Shown in pieces: positions 18,542-28,097 of a DNA stretch of 64,000 bases. This stretch comes from Sinisalibacter aestuarii. GTDB taxonomy: Bacteria > Pseudomonadota > Alphaproteobacteria > Rhodobacterales > Rhodobacteraceae. The stretch covers positions 62,001-126,000 of the forward strand of contig NZ_BROH01000010.1 of NCBI RefSeq assembly GCF_027923545.1, read 5' to 3'. Every line of letters begins with the position of its first letter. Position 1 is the first letter of the stretch. The notes beneath the pieces were generated by a model that saw only the letters and a list, made by a program, of their open reading frames with translations, was not told where the DNA came from and made no database searches. The position numbers were made by a program, and so were the translations under genes.

Positions 18542-18931
18542 TCAGACCCGGCGGCGTTTCGGCGGGCGGCAGCCGTTATGAGCGATCGGCGTCACATCAC
18601 GGATCGAGGTGATGTTGAACCCCACCGCAGCCAGCGCGCGCAGCGCCGATTCACGGCCCGAACCGGGGCCCTGAACCTCGACTTCGAGGGTCTTCACACC
18701 GTGCTCCTGGGCCTTGCGGCCCGCATCTTCAGCCGCCATCTGCGCGGCATAGGGCGTCGACTTGCGCGAGCCCTTGAAGCCCATCGTGCCGGCCGACGAC
18801 CACGAGATCGCGTTGCCCTGCACGTCGGAGATGAGGATTTTGGTGTTGTTGAACGACGAGTTCACATGCGCCACACCAGCGGCGATGTTTTTGCGTTCCT
18901 TGCGCTTCGGGGCGCGTTTATCGCGAGCCAT
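18542..18931 (-). CDS. rpsK: 30S ribosomal protein S11
   Basis: 129 aa. The family core [33 protein letters not shown]-like segment (here [14 protein letters not shown]) and the C-terminal [13 protein letters not shown]-type tail ([14 protein letters not shown]) are all present. 15 bases downstream of rpsM. Confidence 0.98.
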   Translation of the reverse strand: MARDKRAPKRKERKNIAAGVAHVNSSFNNTKILISDVQGNAISWSSAGTMGFKGSRKSTPYAAQMAAEDAGRKAQEHGVKTLEVEVQGPGSGRESALRALAAVGFNITSIRDVTPIAHNGCRPPKRRRV

Positions 18932-18946
18932 GCTTCCTGCCCTCCC

Positions 18947-19315
18947 TTATTTCTTCTTGCCGGCGATCGGCTTCGCCGGGCCCTTGCGGGTGCGGGCGTT
19001 GGTATGGGTGCGCTGGCCGCGCACGGGCAGGTTGCGGCGATGGCGCAGGCCACGGTAGCAGCCGAGGTCCATCAGGCGCTTGATGTTCATCTGCGTGTCG
19101 CGGCGCAGGTCGCCTTCGACGAGCAGGTTGGCGTCGATATGCTCACGGATGGCGAGCACTTCGGCATCGCTGAGCTCGTTGACGCGGCGGGTGGATTCGA
19201 TGTTCACGGCGTCGCAGATCGCTTTCGCGGTCGTGTGGCCGATACCGTGGATGTAGGTGAGGGCGATCGGGACGCGCTTATGCGTCGGGATATTCACGCC
19301 GGCAATACGTGCCAA
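18947..19315 (-). CDS. rpsM: 30S ribosomal protein S13
   Basis: 122 aa beginning [20 protein letters not shown], with the helix-hairpin-helix [10 protein letters not shown] and the basic tail [15 protein letters not shown] that contacts P-site tRNA. It is separated from adk by 256 bases containing overlapping hairpins. Confidence 0.98.
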   Translation of the reverse strand: MARIAGVNIPTHKRVPIALTYIHGIGHTTAKAICDAVNIESTRRVNELSDAEVLAIREHIDANLLVEGDLRRDTQMNIKRLMDLGCYRGLRHRRNLPVRGQRTHTNARTRKGPAKPIAGKKK

Positions 19316-19517
19316 GTCGGTCTTCCTTTCGTTGCGGACCCGTAATTCCAGGTCCTTTTTTCACAACGTAAGCCCGCGGGGGTCATCCCTGCGGGCCGCA
19401 GCTGATCTATGGTCTGACGGTTGCCGGGGCGCGACCCCGTTTACCATCGATTCCCCATCGAGGGATGCGGTGCTTTACGAGGGAATCACCCTGGCGTCAA
19501 GGGGCGGGCAGGCCCCG

Positions 19518-19561
19518 GTTTGGAAACCACGGGAGACGGCGTTTCCAAACACCGTCTCCCG
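19518..19561 (-). promoter_or_regulatory. Interleaved A-B-A'-B' hairpins between adk and rpsM
   Basis: Two perfect 10-bp inverted repeats are interleaved: GTTTGGAAAC (19518-19527) with GTTTCCAAAC (19541-19550), and CGGGAGACGG (19530-19539) with CCGTCTCCCG (19552-19561). They cannot both form simple stems; they give either alternative structures or a pseudoknot, 11 bases after the adk stop. This resembles an attenuator or ribosomal-protein binding leader for rpsM; function inferred. Confidence 0.6.
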
Positions 19562-19571
19562 CATGTCGCGG

Positions 19572-20213
19572 TCAGCCGAGGATAGCCCCGATCGCCGCCG
19601 AAACCTCGTCGATCTCGCCAAGGCCGTCGACGGCCTTGAGGTCGCCCTTGGCCCAGTAATAGCCAATCAGCGGCGAGGTCTTCTTGTAATATTCCATCAG
19701 CCGCGTGCGCAGGCTTTCCTCGTTGTCGTCGGCCCGGCGCTTGAACTCGGTGCCGCCGCATTTCACGCATTTCCCGTCCGCCGGGATCGGCTTGGAGATG
19801 TCGTTATAGCCCTCGCCGCAGGTGGCGCAGGTCGAGCGGGCGTTGATGCGGGCCACGAGCGCCTCGTCATCCACCTGCATCTCGATCACCGCGTCGAGCT
19901 TCATGCCGTGGCGGGCAAGCAGATCGCCCAGCGCATCGGCCTGGCCCAGTGTGCGCGGGAAGCCGTCGAAGATGAAACCGCCCTCGGGATGGGCTTCGAG
20001 CTTTTCCTCGATCAACCCGATCACGATCTCGTCGGTCACGAGCTGGCCCGCATCCATGATCGCCGCCACCTTGTTGCCCATCTCGGTGCCCGACGTGCGG
20101 GCATCGCGCAGCATGTCGCCGGTGGAAAGCTGGATCATGCCGCGCTCTTCGACGAGTTTGCGCGCCTGGGTGCCTTTGCCGGCCCCAGGCGGTCCAAGGA
20201 GAATGATGTTCAT
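19572..20213 (-). CDS. adk: Adenylate kinase
   Basis: 213 aa, long-form enzyme interconverting ATP, ADP and AMP. P-loop [13 protein letters not shown]-binding [13 protein letters not shown], and a LID domain with four cysteines ([11 protein letters not shown]...CVKCGG) indicating structural zinc. ATG 20213 overlaps the secY stop (ATGA), the usual spc-operon coupling. Confidence 0.98.
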   Translation of the reverse strand: MNIILLGPPGAGKGTQARKLVEERGMIQLSTGDMLRDARTSGTEMGNKVAAIMDAGQLVTDEIVIGLIEEKLEAHPEGGFIFDGFPRTLGQADALGDLLARHGMKLDAVIEMQVDDEALVARINARSTCATCGEGYNDISKPIPADGKCVKCGGTEFKRRADDNEESLRTRLMEYYKKTSPLIGYYWAKGDLKAVDGLGEIDEVSAAIGAILG

Positions 20214-21586
20214 CGACGTGCCGGCCCCTTCCTGCCCGATTTCGATTTGCTCTTGGTGCCGCGATTGCCACGCAGCTGCGATTTTTCGATCAGGCCCTCA
20301 TATTGATAGGCCAGAAGATGCGACTGCACCTGGTTGATCGTGTCCATCGTCACCGAGACGACGATGAGCACGGAGGTGCCGCCGAAATAGAACGGGATCG
20401 CAAGCTGGGTGCGCAGAATCTCCGGCAGGAGCGCCACCGCGGCAAGATAGAGCGAGCCGAGCACGAGGATGCGGGTGACCACGTAATCGAGGTATTCCGC
20501 CGTCTTCTTGCCCGGGCGGATGCCGGGCACGAAGCCGTTCTGGCTCTTCAGGTTGTCGGCCACGTCATCGACCTTGAAGCTCACTTCCTTCGTATAGAAG
20601 AAGGTGAAGAAGATGATCATGCCCGCGTAGAAGGCCAGATAGAGCGGCTGGCCGGGGCCGAAATAGGCGAGGATCGCCGACATCACCGGACCCTGTGCGC
20701 CGGTGTTGAATGTCGAGATCGTGGTCGGCAGCAAGAGCAGCGCCGAGGCGAAGATCGCCGGGATCACGCCAGCCGGGTTGACCTTGATCGGCAGGTGCGA
20801 CGAGCCGCCGTCATAGACTTTCATCCCCACCTGGCGGCGCGGATACTGGATATGGATCTTGCGCAGCGCACGCTCCATGAACACCACGAAGCCGATCACC
20901 GCGATCACCATCACCAGCACGCCGATAATCACGGCGGGGCTGATCGCGCCCGAACGGCCCTGGCTCAGAAACTGCACGAGGGCGGCGGGAATTTCGGCGA
21001 CGATGCCGACGAAGATGATCAGCGAGATGCCGTTGCCGATGCCGCGCGAGGTGATCTGCTCACCGAGCCACATCAGGAACATCGTGCCGCCCACCAGCGT
21101 CACAACCGCCGAGATGATGAAGAAGATGCCGGGCGAATGCACCAGATCGCCCGCCTGCAGCGAATTGGCCAGCGCAAATGCCTGGCCCGAGGCGAGGATG
21201 ACCGTGCCGTAGCGGGTATATTGGTTGATCTTGCGCCGTCCGGCCTCGCCCTCTTTCTTGAGCGCCTTCCACGGCTCGTACATCGTGGCGACGAGCTGGA
21301 CGATGATCGAGGCCGAGATATAGGGCATGATGCCGAGAGCAAAGACCCCCATCCGCCCCAGCGCGCCGCCGGTGAACATCGAGAGAATTCCGCCGATGCC
21401 CGAGGCCGCCTGCTCCATGAAGTCACGAAGCGCGCCCGCGTCGATGCCCGGCACCGGAATATAGGTGCCAAGGCGGTAGATCATCAGAAGACCGATGGTG
21501 AAGAAGATGCGTTGGCGCAGCTCGGTGGCCTTGCCCAGCGTGCCCCAGGAGAGGTTCGCCGCCATTTGTTCCGCTGCAGATGCCAT
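20210..21586 (-). CDS. secY: Preprotein translocase subunit SecY
   Basis: 458 aa, ten transmembrane helices forming the SecYEG channel. Start [27 protein letters not shown]; plug region [12 protein letters not shown]; cytosolic loops C4/C5 ([29 protein letters not shown]) present. C-terminal basic tail [14 protein letters not shown]. 103 bases downstream of rplO. Confidence 0.98.
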   Translation of the reverse strand: MASAAEQMAANLSWGTLGKATELRQRIFFTIGLLMIYRLGTYIPVPGIDAGALRDFMEQAASGIGGILSMFTGGALGRMGVFALGIMPYISASIIVQLVATMYEPWKALKKEGEAGRRKINQYTRYGTVILASGQAFALANSLQAGDLVHSPGIFFIISAVVTLVGGTMFLMWLGEQITSRGIGNGISLIIFVGIVAEIPAALVQFLSQGRSGAISPAVIIGVLVMVIAVIGFVVFMERALRKIHIQYPRRQVGMKVYDGGSSHLPIKVNPAGVIPAIFASALLLLPTTISTFNTGAQGPVMSAILAYFGPGQPLYLAFYAGMIIFFTFFYTKEVSFKVDDVADNLKSQNGFVPGIRPGKKTAEYLDYVVTRILVLGSLYLAAVALLPEILRTQLAIPFYFGGTSVLIVVSVTMDTINQVQSHLLAYQYEGLIEKSQLRGNRGTKSKSKSGRKGPARR

Positions 21587-21606
21587 GAGGCCCCCTGTTC
21601 GTGCGA

Positions 21607-21640
21607 GCGCCGCCGGGGTCGATCCCCGACCCGGCGGCGC
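21607..21640 (-). promoter_or_regulatory. Large hairpin between rplO and secY
   Basis: 11-bp perfect stem GCGCCGCCGGG (21607-21617) / CCCGGCGGCGC (21630-21640) with a 12-base loop that can itself pair (GTCGATCCCCGA). No U-run follows. Likely an mRNA processing or stability element ahead of secY. Confidence 0.6.
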
Positions 21641-21689
21641 CTGGAAATCTGTGGGCTATGTAAGGGGCGTTGCCGCCCCCCACAAGCGA

Positions 21690-22160
21690 TTACTCGGCAG
21701 CCGCACTCGCCACGGTGAGCGAGCCGCCCGCCTTCTCCACGGCCTCGATGGCCGATTTGGAAGCGCCGGTGACGCTGAGCTTCACCTTCGCGGTGATCTC
21801 GCCCTTGCCGAGCACGCGCACGCCGTCGAGCTTGCGGCGGATCACGCCGGCTTCCAGCAGGGCGTCTTCGGTGATCTCACCCTTGGCGTCGAGCTTCTTG
21901 GCGTCGATGAATTTCTGGATGATCCCGAGGTTCACCACGGCGAATTTCTTGGCGTTGGGCTTGTTGAAGCCACGCTTCGGCAGACGCATGTAGAGCGGCA
22001 TCTGGCCACCCTCGTAGCCGGCAATGGCCACACCCGAACGGGATTTCTGGCCCTTGATACCACGGCCGGCGGTCTTGCCCTTGCCCGAGCCCGGGCCACG
22101 GCCCACGCGCATGCGCTTTTTGGTTGCGCCCGGATTGTCGCGAAGTTCGTTGAGTTTCAT
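21690..22160 (-). CDS. rplO: 50S ribosomal protein L15
   Basis: 156 aa from ATG 22160 ([22 protein letters not shown]), with [20 protein letters not shown], the glycine/basic L15 N-terminal hallmark, and [17 protein letters not shown]. The open frame's 46-residue upstream extension is not L15-like. It is the first gene of this unit here: rpmD, its usual upstream neighbour, is not next to it. Confidence 0.98.
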   Translation of the reverse strand: MKLNELRDNPGATKKRMRVGRGPGSGKGKTAGRGIKGQKSRSGVAIAGYEGGQMPLYMRLPKRGFNKPNAKKFAVVNLGIIQKFIDAKKLDAKGEITEDALLEAGVIRRKLDGVRVLGKGEITAKVKLSVTGASKSAIEAVEKAGGSLTVASAAAE

Positions 22161-22328
22161 GTCGCTTCTCCTTGGCCGGAATTGCCCCCGAAGCGATGTG
22201 GAGCAAACACGGCATTTCTTGGTTGTTTGAGTCGGGCCCGGAAGGGGCCACCGGGGGCGTATACGCGCAAGGGCCAGACGGATCAAGAGGGTAGCCACGC
22301 GGCGCCGGGCCGGGCGCTGCAGGCCGCG

Positions 22329-23528
22329 CTATCCTGCCGGCGTCCCGAAAAAGAAGACCGCCGCGGCCAGCATCGCCAATGCGAGAAAGGCCACGCTGCG
22401 CGCCGTCTCGCCGGGGCGTTTGCGGGCAGCCTCGAAGGCCACCAGCGCCTGCAGCGCATAGAACAGCGCGAAGGCCCGGCTCGCCAGAGCGATCACCCCG
22501 GTCACCTCCGTGGCGATGAGGATGCCGGTGCCGATCAGCCCGACCAGCGTATAGCCGTGGCGCGCGTCGATCTTGCCATGGGTGATTTCGCGGATAAGCC
22601 CGACATTGCCGAGCGAATCCGCCACCGAGGCCGAAAGCTGGCTGCCCATCGCCGCCACCGCGAGCGAAAGCGGCAGCGCCGGGGCAACCAGCGCCGATAC
22701 GGTAATCACCTCGGCCACGCCGCTGCCCCTGGCCAGATCGCCATAGAGCGGCGAGAGCAACAGGAAGAAGATCACATAGACAAGGCCCGAAACGATCTGC
22801 GCATAGCGCATTGCTTTGATCCGGGTCGCGGCCGGAAAATCCGCGCCGGTGAAGCGCGTCGTCTCGAAGCCCTGCACCACGATGAGCAGGCCCAGCAGCA
22901 CCGGCAGCGAGGCGAGGCTGGCCTTGCCCGCGGGCGGCAGCACCGATTGCCCGGCCGAGATCAGCCCCGCGCCATGCAGCGCCAGCGCGACGAGAAAGCC
23001 CGAGATCACCGCAAGGTTGAGCGCTGTGGCATAGCGTTCGAGCCGCGCCACCCGCGCCGCGCCGCCCGTCCAGCCGAGCAAGGCAAGCCCGACGACAAGC
23101 GCGATGGCGATGGCGCGCGCGATCGTGTCGCTCGGATGCCCGACGGAGGCGAGCAGGAACTGGCCCAGAAGCGCGAGGTAATAGGCGACCGAAACGAAAT
23201 AGGCGAAGGTAAGCACCAGGTGGCTGATCTCTTCGACCGAGCTGAGCAGCTTGTCCCCGCCCTCCTTCAACAGCGGCTCGACCACGCGGATATTGTAGCG
23301 GATCGTCCAGCCCAGCGCCCAGGCGGTGACAATCAGCAGAGCCATCGCCGGGGCGGCATAGCCCCCGAATTCGCGGGCGAGCAGCGGCGCGGAGACGAGA
23401 AAGCCCGACCCGATGATCGACGCCAGAGGCGTGACCGTGGCACGCCAGAGGGGGGAGCGGGAAAATGGCGTGAACAGCAGCAGGCCAAGAACGGCAAGGG
23501 CTGTGAGGCCGAAGGCGAGGTTGGTCAT
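22329..23528 (-). CDS. APC-like multi-pass permease, substrate unknown
   Basis: 399 aa from ATG 23528 (MTNLAFGLTAL), about eleven hydrophobic helices. The segment LASIIGSGFLVSAPLLAREFGG resembles the unwound first helix (GxG) of APC/LeuT-fold transporters, and VVQGFETTRF resembles their helix 6. I cannot assign a substrate. It lies 168 bases upstream of rplO on the same strand, where rpmD/rpsE would be expected, so it may mark a break in the ribosomal-protein operon. Confidence 0.75.
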   Translation of the reverse strand: MTNLAFGLTALAVLGLLLFTPFSRSPLWRATVTPLASIIGSGFLVSAPLLAREFGGYAAPAMALLIVTAWALGWTIRYNIRVVEPLLKEGGDKLLSSVEEISHLVLTFAYFVSVAYYLALLGQFLLASVGHPSDTIARAIAIALVVGLALLGWTGGAARVARLERYATALNLAVISGFLVALALHGAGLISAGQSVLPPAGKASLASLPVLLGLLIVVQGFETTRFTGADFPAATRIKAMRYAQIVSGLVYVIFFLLLSPLYGDLARGSGVAEVITVSALVAPALPLSLAVAAMGSQLSASVADSLGNVGLIREITHGKIDARHGYTLVGLIGTGILIATEVTGVIALASRAFALFYALQALVAFEAARKRPGETARSVAFLALAMLAAAVFFFGTPAG

Positions 23529-23694
23529 GCGCACGCTCCCGTTTCTGCGCTCAGCATGGCCGGGTGCGGGATGGGTGGCAAGGCGGAGCGGCGGCACAGG
23601 GCTGCGGCGCACCGCGACCGCTTGGGTAGCCGGTGTTACCGCCTACCGTCTTCACAGGCGGATTGCGGGTTCTGCAGCCAAGGGCAAGCCCGGA

Positions 23695-24924
23695 TCAGCC
23701 GGCCACCTCGCGATACCAGGCCACGATCTGCTGGCGGGCCTCGTCATCCATCTCGAAGGCGTTCGGGGGCGGCATGGCATGGCTGGCACCGGCTTGCAGG
23801 TAGATCAGCCGGGCGTGGCGCGCCACATCGGCCTCGGTTTCCAGCACCACCCCCTTGGGCGGCGCGACGATGCCGTCCCAGCCCGGCTCGCGCGAATGGC
23901 ACATCGAACAATTCCCGGCCACCGCGTAATAGGCATCCTCGAAGCGCGCGGCGGAGGCGAATTTCTGCTCCTGCGGCGTCAGGGCCCGCGCCTCGGATTC
24001 TTCGTAGCTGTCCATGCCCGGCACCATCGACAGCGCCACAATCACCGCAAAGATCGCCGCCGTCGCACCCCAGGTCCAGAGCGGGCCTTTGCCGGTCGCG
24101 TGCCTGGTGTTGAAGTAATGGCGGATCGTCACCCCGGTGAGGAAGACGAGGCTGGCGATGATCCAGGCATACTCGGTCGCAAAGGCGAGCGGGTAGTGGT
24201 TCGACAGCATCAAAAACAGCACCGGCAGGGTCAGGTAGTTGTTATGCGTCGAGCGCAGCTTGGCGATCTTGCCGTATTTCGCCTCAGGCGTGCGGCCTTC
24301 CTTCAGATCGTTCACCACGATCCGCTGGTTGGGCATGATCACGAAAAACACGTTCGCGGTCATGATCGTTGCGGTGAAGGCCCCGAGATGGAGCATCATC
24401 GCGCGCCCGGTGAAGATCTGACTGTAACCCCAGCCCATCGCCACAAGCAGAACGAAGAGCAGGATCATCAGCTGCGTCGGCTTTTCGGCCATGCCCGACC
24501 GGCACAGAAAATCGTAGACCAGCCAGCCGATGGTGAGCGAGCCCGCCGAGATCAGGATCGCCTGCCATTGCGCCAGCTCGGCCTTGGTGGGGTCGATCAG
24601 GAAGAGGTCGGCCCCGACCCAGTAGACGATCGCGAGCAGCACCGCGCCCGACAGCCAGGTCGTGTAGCTTTGCCATTTGAACCAGACCAGGTGATCGGGC
24701 AGTTCGCGCGGGGCGACGGTGAATTTCTTCATCTGGTAGAAACCGCCGCCATGCACCTGCCATTGCTCACCGGCAACGCCATCGCGCCGGTCCGACGAGG
24801 CGCGCAGCCCGAGATCGAGCGCAATGAAGTAGAAGCTGTCGCCGATCCAGGCGATGGCCGCGATGACATGGAGCCAGCGCACGGCGAATGCGAGCCAGTC
24901 CCAGACGATGGCCAGGTCAAACAT
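23695..24924 (-). CDS. puuD: Urate hydroxylase PuuD (membrane-bound, cytochrome c domain)
   Basis: 409 aa. The N-terminal membrane domain (about residues 1-310, eight or so helices, starting MFDLAIVWDWLAFAVRWLHVIAAIAWIGDSF) is the urate-oxidising part. The C-terminal domain is a cytochrome c with the haem motif CSMCH and the distal methionine region GASHAMPPPN. PuuD oxidises urate to 5-hydroxyisourate while passing electrons to the respiratory chain. Transcribed divergently from the LysR gene, and functionally continuous with uraH and puuE-uraD. Confidence 0.94.
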   Translation of the reverse strand: MFDLAIVWDWLAFAVRWLHVIAAIAWIGDSFYFIALDLGLRASSDRRDGVAGEQWQVHGGGFYQMKKFTVAPRELPDHLVWFKWQSYTTWLSGAVLLAIVYWVGADLFLIDPTKAELAQWQAILISAGSLTIGWLVYDFLCRSGMAEKPTQLMILLFVLLVAMGWGYSQIFTGRAMMLHLGAFTATIMTANVFFVIMPNQRIVVNDLKEGRTPEAKYGKIAKLRSTHNNYLTLPVLFLMLSNHYPLAFATEYAWIIASLVFLTGVTIRHYFNTRHATGKGPLWTWGATAAIFAVIVALSMVPGMDSYEESEARALTPQEQKFASAARFEDAYYAVAGNCSMCHSREPGWDGIVAPPKGVVLETEADVARHARLIYLQAGASHAMPPPNAFEMDDEARQQIVAWYREVAG

Positions 24925-25024
24925 GGCATTTCTCCCTGATTTCCTGTTTCCGGCCAGACTATGCGGCTGGGGTTTGTTCTGCTATTGGCGGTAAAGACCA
25001 AACAGCATCAAAAATTTCAAAATA

Positions 25025-25945
25025 ATGTCCTACCTCGACAATGTCCGCACCTTCGTTCGTGTCTACGAGCTTGGCAGCATGTCCGCCGCTGGCCGGGATC
25101 TTCGGATCTCGCCTGCCGTAACCTCGTCGCGGATATCGCAGCTTGAGGAACATCTCGGCGTTCGGCTTTTTCAGCGGACGACGCGCAGCCTTACGCCCAC
25201 CGAACAGGGCCAGTCGTTCTACCGCGGAGCGACCGATATTCTGGAGGCCGTCGAAAACGCCGAAGCGCAGATCGCCAATATCACCGAAAACCCGAAAGGG
25301 TCGCTCTACGTGGCCGCACCGCTGGGCGTGGGGCGGCGGCTGATCGCGCCGCAGGTGCCCGGCTTTATCGAGGCATATCCCGAAGTCAGCGTCAGGCTGA
25401 GGCTGACGGACCGAAAGGTCGATCTGACGACGGAGGGGCTCGATCTGGCCTTTTTCCTTGGCCAGCCGGAAGACAGCAACCTGCGCATCCGCAAGATCGC
25501 CGATGTCGAGCGCGTTCTCTGCGCCGCACCATCCTATATCGACAAACACGGCATGCCCGCCTCGGGGGCAGACCTTGTCGCCGGGGGCCATGAATGCCTG
25601 AGCCTGCGCTTTCCCGGCGCGACCGAATTCCAATGGCGTCTCTCCACGCCGGAGGGGCCGAAGCGGTTTCGGGTGCCGGGCCGCTATGAATGCGATGACG
25701 GGGATGTGCTCACCGACTGGGCGCTGGCCGGTCACGGTATTGCCATGAAGCCGGTCTTCGAGATCGCCCATCACCTGCGCTCTGGCGCGCTGGTGCCCGT
25801 CGCCATGCAGACACCGCCCGAACCGATCCAGATGGCCTGCCTGTTTACGCATCGGCGGCGCCAGGACCCGAAAACACGGCTGTTCATGGAATTCATGATC
25901 GAGCGCATCAGCGCGACCATACGCGATACCGAACGGCCCGAGTGA
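25025..25945 (+). CDS. LysR-family transcriptional regulator
   Basis: 306 aa. N-terminal winged helix-turn-helix (VRTFVRVYELGSMSAAGRDLRISPAVTSSRISQLEEHLGVRLFQRTTRSL) and C-terminal periplasmic-binding-like effector domain. Divergent from puuD with only 100 bases between starts, the classic LysR arrangement, so it probably controls puuD and perhaps other purine genes. The effector (urate, allantoin or another) is unknown. Its stop is 6 bases from the convergent uraH stop. Confidence 0.92.
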   Translation: MSYLDNVRTFVRVYELGSMSAAGRDLRISPAVTSSRISQLEEHLGVRLFQRTTRSLTPTEQGQSFYRGATDILEAVENAEAQIANITENPKGSLYVAAPLGVGRRLIAPQVPGFIEAYPEVSVRLRLTDRKVDLTTEGLDLAFFLGQPEDSNLRIRKIADVERVLCAAPSYIDKHGMPASGADLVAGGHECLSLRFPGATEFQWRLSTPEGPKRFRVPGRYECDDGDVLTDWALAGHGIAMKPVFEIAHHLRSGALVPVAMQTPPEPIQMACLFTHRRRQDPKTRLFMEFMIERISATIRDTERPE

Positions 25946-25951
25946 TCCCCG

Positions 25952-26305
25952 TCAGCTTCCGCGATAGGTGCTGAACCCGAAGGGCGAGAGCAACAGCGGC
26001 ACGTGGTAATGCGCAGGCCCCGACATGCCGAAGCGGATCGGGATCACATCGAGGAATCGCGGCTCTTCAGGTGGCGTTCCGGCCCGGTCGAGGTAGTCGC
26101 CCGCGTGAAAGACCAGTTCGTAAACACCGGTCCTGAACGCCTCGGCCGGCAGGATCTGCTCGTCCGTGCGGCCATCGTCGTTGGTCGTGAGCGTCTTGAG
26201 GTGGGAGCGGGCCTCGCCGTCGATCCGGTAGAGATCAATACGCAGACCGGCAGCCGGGCAACCGCGCGCGGTGTCGAGAACATGTGTCGTCAGATAGCCG
26301 GCCAA
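25952..26305 (-). CDS. uraH: 5-hydroxyisourate hydrolase
   Basis: 117 aa, transthyretin-like protein that hydrolyses 5-hydroxyisourate to OHCU. N-terminal [14 protein letters not shown] and the diagnostic C-terminal YRGS (here STYRGS) are present, with catalytic His in THVLD and [12 protein letters not shown]. The start is TTG at 26305-26303, chosen because AGGAGGG lies 5 bases upstream; no ATG fits the family N-terminus. Divergent from puuE-uraD. Confidence 0.95.
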   Translation of the reverse strand: MAGYLTTHVLDTARGCPAAGLRIDLYRIDGEARSHLKTLTTNDDGRTDEQILPAEAFRTGVYELVFHAGDYLDRAGTPPEEPRFLDVIPIRFGMSGPAHYHVPLLLSPFGFSTYRGS

Positions 26306-26385
26306 TCCCGTCCCTCCTGTGCTGTGTCCCCTTCTAATCCGGGCACATGGCCGGACACAAAGGCGCCCGATCCGAAGGCTCCTTT

Positions 26386-26407
26386 CTGGTTTTTTTGAAA
26401 AAGCCAG
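26386..26407. promoter_or_regulatory. Candidate operator between uraH and puuE-uraD
   Basis: CTGG (26386-26389) and CCAG (26404-26407) flank TTTTTTTGAAAAA (26390-26402), an imperfect inverted repeat in the divergent promoter region. The same 13-mer recurs at 36732-36744 in the bhcA/bhcR region. Confidence 0.4.
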
Positions 26408-26449
26408 GGGATTTTCTGGATTAACCTGCGGCGGACTGGAGGAGCGTGA

Positions 26450-27862
26450 ATGACGAGATACCCGCGCGACATGATCGGATACGGGGCCGAGCCGCCATTT
26501 GCCGACTGGCCCGGCGGCGCGAAGATCGCGGTTCAGATCGTGCTGAACTACGAGGAAGGCGGCGAAAACAACATCCTCCACGGCGATGCCGCCTCCGAGG
26601 CTTTTCTGTCGGAGATCACCGGCGCCCGGCCCTGGCCCGGTCAGCGCCACTGGAACATGGAATCGATCTACGAATACGGCGCGCGAGCCGGGTTCTGGCG
26701 GCTTCATCGCCTGCTGGGCAGGCTTCCCGTCACCGTCTATGGCGTCGCCACGGCACTGGCGCGCGCGCCCGAGCAGGTTGCCGCGATGAAGGCGGCGGGC
26801 TGGGAGATCGCCAGCCACGGGCTGAAATGGATCGAGCACAAGGACATGAGCCCCGACGAGGAGCGCGCCCGGATCCGCGAGGCGATCCGCCTGCATACCG
26901 AGGTAACCGGCGCCGCGCCGCGCGGGTGGTATACCGGCCGCTGCTCGATGCACACCGTCGATCTGGCCGCCGGGGAAGGCAATTTCGCCTATATCGCCGA
27001 CAGCTATGCCGACGATCTGCCCTATTGGACGCGCGCGGGCGGCAAGGACCAGTTGATCCTGCCCTATACCATGGATTGCAACGACATGCGGTTCGCGATC
27101 CAGGCCGGTTTCAGCACCGGCGACCAGTTCGAGAGCTATCTGCGCGACAGCTTCGATATGCTCTATGCCGAAGGTGTGGCGGGGGCGCCGAAAATGCTCT
27201 CGGTCGGCCTCCATGCCCGCATTGCGGGCCGACCGGGCCGGGCGGCGGCGCTCCAACGCGCGATCGGGTATTTTGAGCAACACGAAGGTGTCTGGTTCGC
27301 CACCCGCGAACAGATCGCCGACCATTGGGCCAGCGTTCATCCGCCGGTGCAGAAGGCGCGGCCATCGGCGATGGACAAGGCGGCATTCGTTGCGGCATTC
27401 GGCGGCGTCTTCGAGCACAGCCCCTGGATCGCCGAGGGCGCCTTCGATCTGGAACTCGGCCCGGCCCACGATACGGCGGCGGGTGTTCATAATGCGCTCG
27501 CCCGCGTGTTCCGCAAAGCAAGCGACGAGCGGCGCCTCGGCGTGCTGGTCGCCCATCCCGATCTGGCCGGCAAGCTCGCCGCCGCAAAGCGCCTGACCGC
27601 AGATTCGACGGCCGAACAGGCCGCTGCCGGCCTCGACGCCCTGACCGATGACGAACGCACAGCCTTCACCGAACTGAACGCCGCCTATACCGCCAGGTTC
27701 GGCTTTCCCTTCATCATCGCCGTGCGCGACCACACCAGGGCCTCGATCATGGCGGCCTTCCAGCGCCGCATCGACAACAGCCGCGACGCCGAATTCGCGG
27801 AAGCCTGCCGCCAGGTCGAGCGCATCGCCGAGCTTCGGCTTGAGGAGAAACTGAACGCATGA
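26450..27862 (+). CDS. puuE: Bifunctional allantoinase PuuE / OHCU decarboxylase UraD
   Basis: 470-aa fusion. Residues about 1-305 form a polysaccharide-deacetylase-like allantoinase (Puu[45 protein letters not shown]). Residues about 310-470 are OHCU decarboxylase ([24 protein letters not shown], catalytic His in that segment; [10 protein letters not shown]-type motif). Together they convert OHCU to S-allantoin and open it to allantoate. Start ATG 26450 with GGAG upstream. The stop overlaps the ATG of the allA remnant (ATGA), so allA was once next in the operon. Confidence 0.94.
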   Translation: MTRYPRDMIGYGAEPPFADWPGGAKIAVQIVLNYEEGGENNILHGDAASEAFLSEITGARPWPGQRHWNMESIYEYGARAGFWRLHRLLGRLPVTVYGVATALARAPEQVAAMKAAGWEIASHGLKWIEHKDMSPDEERARIREAIRLHTEVTGAAPRGWYTGRCSMHTVDLAAGEGNFAYIADSYADDLPYWTRAGGKDQLILPYTMDCNDMRFAIQAGFSTGDQFESYLRDSFDMLYAEGVAGAPKMLSVGLHARIAGRPGRAAALQRAIGYFEQHEGVWFATREQIADHWASVHPPVQKARPSAMDKAAFVAAFGGVFEHSPWIAEGAFDLELGPAHDTAAGVHNALARVFRKASDERRLGVLVAHPDLAGKLAAAKRLTADSTAEQAAAGLDALTDDERTAFTELNAAYTARFGFPFIIAVRDHTRASIMAAFQRRIDNSRDAEFAEACRQVERIAELRLEEKLNA

Positions 27863-28047
27863 CCGAGACGTTCTGCCACCAGCCACTCACCGCCGAGACC
27901 TTTGCGCCATCGGGTGATGGTCCGGGCGCAAACGGAGCGCCGGGCAAGCTCATCAATGCCGCCCCGTGCAGCAGCGATCGCGACCGGACCGGCGGCAGCG
28001 GCCTCAGGGCGCGCCGGTTCGGCCGGGGCACCACCATCGAAGGATAA
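27859..28047 (+). pseudogene. allA: Remnant of ureidoglycolate lyase (allA), N-terminal fragment
   Basis: 62-codon frame translationally coupled to puuE-uraD (ATGA). Residues 9-36 ([12 protein letters not shown]...NGAPGKLINA) match the start of AllA/ureidoglycolate hydrolases, usually about 160 aa (PLTAEAFAPFGD...GAPxxLIN). After about residue 38 no AllA homology remains in any frame, and the purine-permease RBS follows. So the gene is a 3'-deleted remnant; family identity is inferred from this short match. Confidence 0.6.
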
Positions 28048-28097
28048 CACAAAGGCCGGTGGAGGAGCCGGCCCGCATCAATAGGGGAGGAAACACC

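Noticed and set aside
26306-27886. Upstream part of the 644-codon minus-strand frame containing uraH
   Set aside because: It is antisense to puuE-uraD; only the last 117 codons, from TTG 26305, are UraH-like.
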